From NCBI GenBank assembly GCA_965205165.1, contig OZ242037.1, forward strand, positions 620,001-684,000: a stretch of DNA of 64,000 nucleotides. The letters run 5' to 3'. The notes beneath the pieces were generated by a model. That model saw nothing but the letters and a program-made list of their open reading frames with translations. It had not been told where the DNA came from and made no database searches. Origin of the DNA: CBDESM01 sp965205165 (GTDB lineage: Bacteria > Chloroflexota > Dehalococcoidia > Bin125). The stretch's first letter is position 1. Each line of letters opens with the position of its first letter. Of this stretch, positions 62,227 to 64,000 are shown in pieces. A program made the position numbers and the translations under genes.

Positions 62227-64000
62227 CTACTCGGAGAGGATGCGGCGGATTTCGGCCTCCAGTTCGCGGGCGGGCAGGGGCTGGCCGGTGACCTGGTTGA
62301 AGCCTTGCGCGTCGACCAGGTACTTGCCGCGGATCAGCAGGCGCAGCTGGCCGGTGTTGGATTCGGGGATCAGCACCTTGCGGTAGCGGGAGAGGACGTC
62401 GCCGAGGTTCTTGGGGAAGGGGTTGAGGTACTGGAGGTGGGCGTGGGCGACGCCGAGGCCGTCGCGCTGGACTTCGTGGACGGCGGTGAAGACGGAGCCG
62501 AAGGTGCTGCCCCAGGAGAGGACGAGCAGGTCGCCGGATTCGGGGCCGTCGACTTCGAGTTCGGGGATGAAGTCGGCGATGCGCTCGATTTTGGCGGCGC
62601 GGAGGTCGGTCATGCGCTGGTGGTTTTCGGGGGTGTAGGCGACGTCTCCGGAGACGTCGGCTTTTTCGAGGCCGCCGATGCGGTGGGTCATGCCGGCTTC
62701 GCCGGGCGGCTGGAAGTGGCGGGCGAGAGTGGCGGGGTCGCGGCGGTAGGGCTGGAAGTCGTCGCGCTGGATGCGGGAGAAGCCGGGGTCGATGGGGTCG
62801 AGCTGGGAGACGTCGGGCACGGGCCAGGGCTCGGCGGTGTTGGCGAGGTAGCCGTCGGAGAGGAGGATCACGGGGGTGACGAATTGGAAGGCGAGGCGGA
62901 CGGCTTCGAGCACCATGAAGAAGCAGTCGCCGGGGCTCTTGGCGGCGAGCACGCAGAGCGGGGATTCGCCGTTGCGGCCGTAGAGGACTTGGAGCAGGTC
63001 GGTCTGCTCGGTCTTGGTGGGCATGCCGGTGGAGGGCCCGGAGCGCTGGATGTCGAGCACGACGAGGGGGAGTTCGGTCATCACGGCGAGGCCGATCGCC
63101 TCGGACTTGAGGGCGATGCCCGGGCCGCTGGTGCCGGTGACGCCGAGCGCGCCGCCGTAGGCCGCGCCAATGGCGGAACCGACGGCGGAGATTTCGTCCT
63201 CGGCCTGGAAGGTGCGGACGCCGAACTGGCGCAGGTCGGCGAGTTCGACGAGGACGTCGGAGGCGGGGGTGATGGGGTAGGAGCCGTAGAAGAGTTCGAG
63301 TCCGCTGAGGCGGGAGGCGGCGACGAGGCCGAGCGAGAGGGCCTGGTTGCCGGTGATGGTGCGGTACTCGCCGGGCTTGAGCACGGCGGGGGGGACGCGG
63401 ACGGCGGCGTCGGAGGCTTCGACGGTGTCGCCGAAGGCGTAGCCGGCGTGGAGAGCGCGGCGGTTGGCCTCGGCCAAGTTGGGGGAGCGGCCGAACTTGT
63501 CCTCGATCCACTGGAGGGTGGGGCCGAGGTCGCGGTCGTAGAGCCAGTAGACGAGGCCGAGCGCGAAGAAGTTCTTGGTGCGCTCGGCGTGCTGGTTGGA
63601 GAGGCCGAGGTCGCCGACGGCGGCGACGGCGGCGGTGGTGACGGGTGCGCGGATGATGCGGTAGTCGGCGAGCGAGCCGTCTTCGAGCGGGTTGGCGGGG
63701 TAGCCGGCCTTCTTGAGGTTGCCGCTGGTGAAGGCGTCGCTGTTGACGACGAGCAGACCGCCGTGGATCAGGGCGGAGAGGTGGGACTTGAGCGCGGCGG
63801 GGTTCATCGCGACGAGCGTGTCGGGCTGGTCGCCTGGGGTGAAGATCTGGTGCTTGGCGAAGGAGATCTGGAAGGAGCTGACGCCGGCGAGGGAGCCCGC
63901 GGGGGCGCGGATCTCGGCGGGGAAGTCGGGCAGGGTGCTGAAGTCGTTGCCGAAGATGGCGGTGGCGTCGGCGAAGCGGTTGCCGGCGAGCTGCATGCCG
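62227..64000 (-). CDS. korA: 2-oxoacid:ferredoxin oxidoreductase alpha subunit (gamma-alpha fusion), 5' end beyond window
   Basis: At least 589 residues are visible and the frame is open to the right edge. The first Met seen (63996) is probably internal. The gamma-domain glycine motif expected just before it (GEGG-type) is missing, while the rest of the gamma domain is present (TLPDFPAEIRAPAGSLAGVS). The alpha domain starts near visible residue 210: ITGNQALSLGLVAASRLSG, YGSYPITPASDVLVEL, AEDEISAVGSAIGAAYGG and TGTSGPGIALKSEAIGLAVM are textbook KorA. DIQRSGPSTGMPTKTEQTDL follows. Normal length is about 610-640, so roughly 20-50 residues lie outside. Confidence 0.92.
   Translation of the reverse strand, partial: GMQLAGNRFADATAIFGNDFSTLPDFPAEIRAPAGSLAGVSSFQISFAKHQIFTPGDQPDTLVAMNPAALKSHLSALIHGGLLVVNSDAFTSGNLKKAGYPANPLEDGSLADYRIIRAPVTTAAVAAVGDLGLSNQHAERTKNFFALGLVYWLYDRDLGPTLQWIEDKFGRSPNLAEANRRALHAGYAFGDTVEASDAAVRVPPAVLKPGEYRTITGNQALSLGLVAASRLSGLELFYGSYPITPASDVLVELADLRQFGVRTFQAEDEISAVGSAIGAAYGGALGVTGTSGPGIALKSEAIGLAVMTELPLVVLDIQRSGPSTGMPTKTEQTDLLQVLYGRNGESPLCVLAAKSPGDCFFMVLEAVRLAFQFVTPVILLSDGYLANTAEPWPVPDVSQLDPIDPGFSRIQRDDFQPYRRDPATLARHFQPPGEAGMTHRIGGLEKADVSGDVAYTPENHQRMTDLRAAKIERIADFIPELEVDGPESGDLLVLSWGSTFGSVFTAVHEVQRDGLGVAHAHLQYLNPFPKNLGDVLSRYRKVLIPESNTGQLRLLIRGKYLVDAQGFNQVTGQPLPARELEAEIRRILSE

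Overview
The window is very GC-rich, gene-dense chromosomal DNA of a bacterium, with short intergenic gaps, many ATGA/GTGA/TGATG start-stop overlaps and several GTG or TTG starts. The gene content is an unlinked 23S rRNA, aldehyde:ferredoxin oxidoreductase with a MoaD-like partner, 2-oxoacid:ferredoxin oxidoreductase, family III CoA transferase, luciferase-like monooxygenases, DUF169, and oligopeptide-type ABC transporters whose lipoproteins carry Gln-rich linkers. This best fits a Chloroflexota lineage near Dehalococcoidia/SAR202. That assignment is inference from gene content; the 23S at 22175-25163 would settle it.

Layout. 0-7 kb: a KtrAB/Trk-type K+ uptake pair (minus), a secreted RCC1-type beta-propeller protein, and a lactate-utilisation pair (LutC plus a LutB-LutA fusion). 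7-14 kb: DUF3800 protein, an ABC peptide importer lacking ATPases, SDR-DUF2867. 13.7-16.7 kb (minus): AOR, MoaD-like protein and two small membrane proteins. 16.8-21.9 kb: SbcD/YhaO-like nuclease and YhaN-like ATPase. 21.9-25.2 kb (minus): 23S rRNA and an initiator tRNA-Met, with no 16S or 5S nearby. 25.5-34.8 kb: DUF169, a complete peptide ABC operon with a fused double ATPase, a CoA transferase, a periplasmic sugar-type binding protein and a hypoxanthine-type DNA glycosylase. 34.8-39.4 kb (minus): an Abi-like gene, a pentapeptide/membrane gene pair, PanE-like and SoxA/SolA-like oxidoreductases, DinB. 39.4-46.1 kb (minus): two tandem paralogous giant fibronectin-III-like secreted proteins. 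46.1-49.2 kb (minus): two luciferase-like monooxygenases and an alpha/beta hydrolase.

49.4-52.8 kb is a visibly AT-richer island holding a three-gene operon (ParB-domain protein, nuclease-like protein, C5-cytosine methyltransferase). It abuts a truncated second C5 methyltransferase. 53.3-57.8 kb: rhomboid protease, an SDR, then three tandem copies of a two-gene module (small two-helix membrane protein plus pentapeptide-repeat protein) with overlapping reading frames. 57.8-64 kb (minus): a type ISP-like restriction-modification enzyme and korB-korA, with korA running off the right edge.

The most interesting material is the membrane/pentapeptide module. It occurs four times in 64 kb, each time translationally coupled, once next to an Abi-like gene and once next to a restriction-modification gene. 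The foreign ParB/nuclease/methyltransferase cassette is second. Together these make the right half a candidate defence-rich region. A recurrent leaderless promoter pattern (TANNNT exactly 6 nt before the start codon) is visible at three genes.
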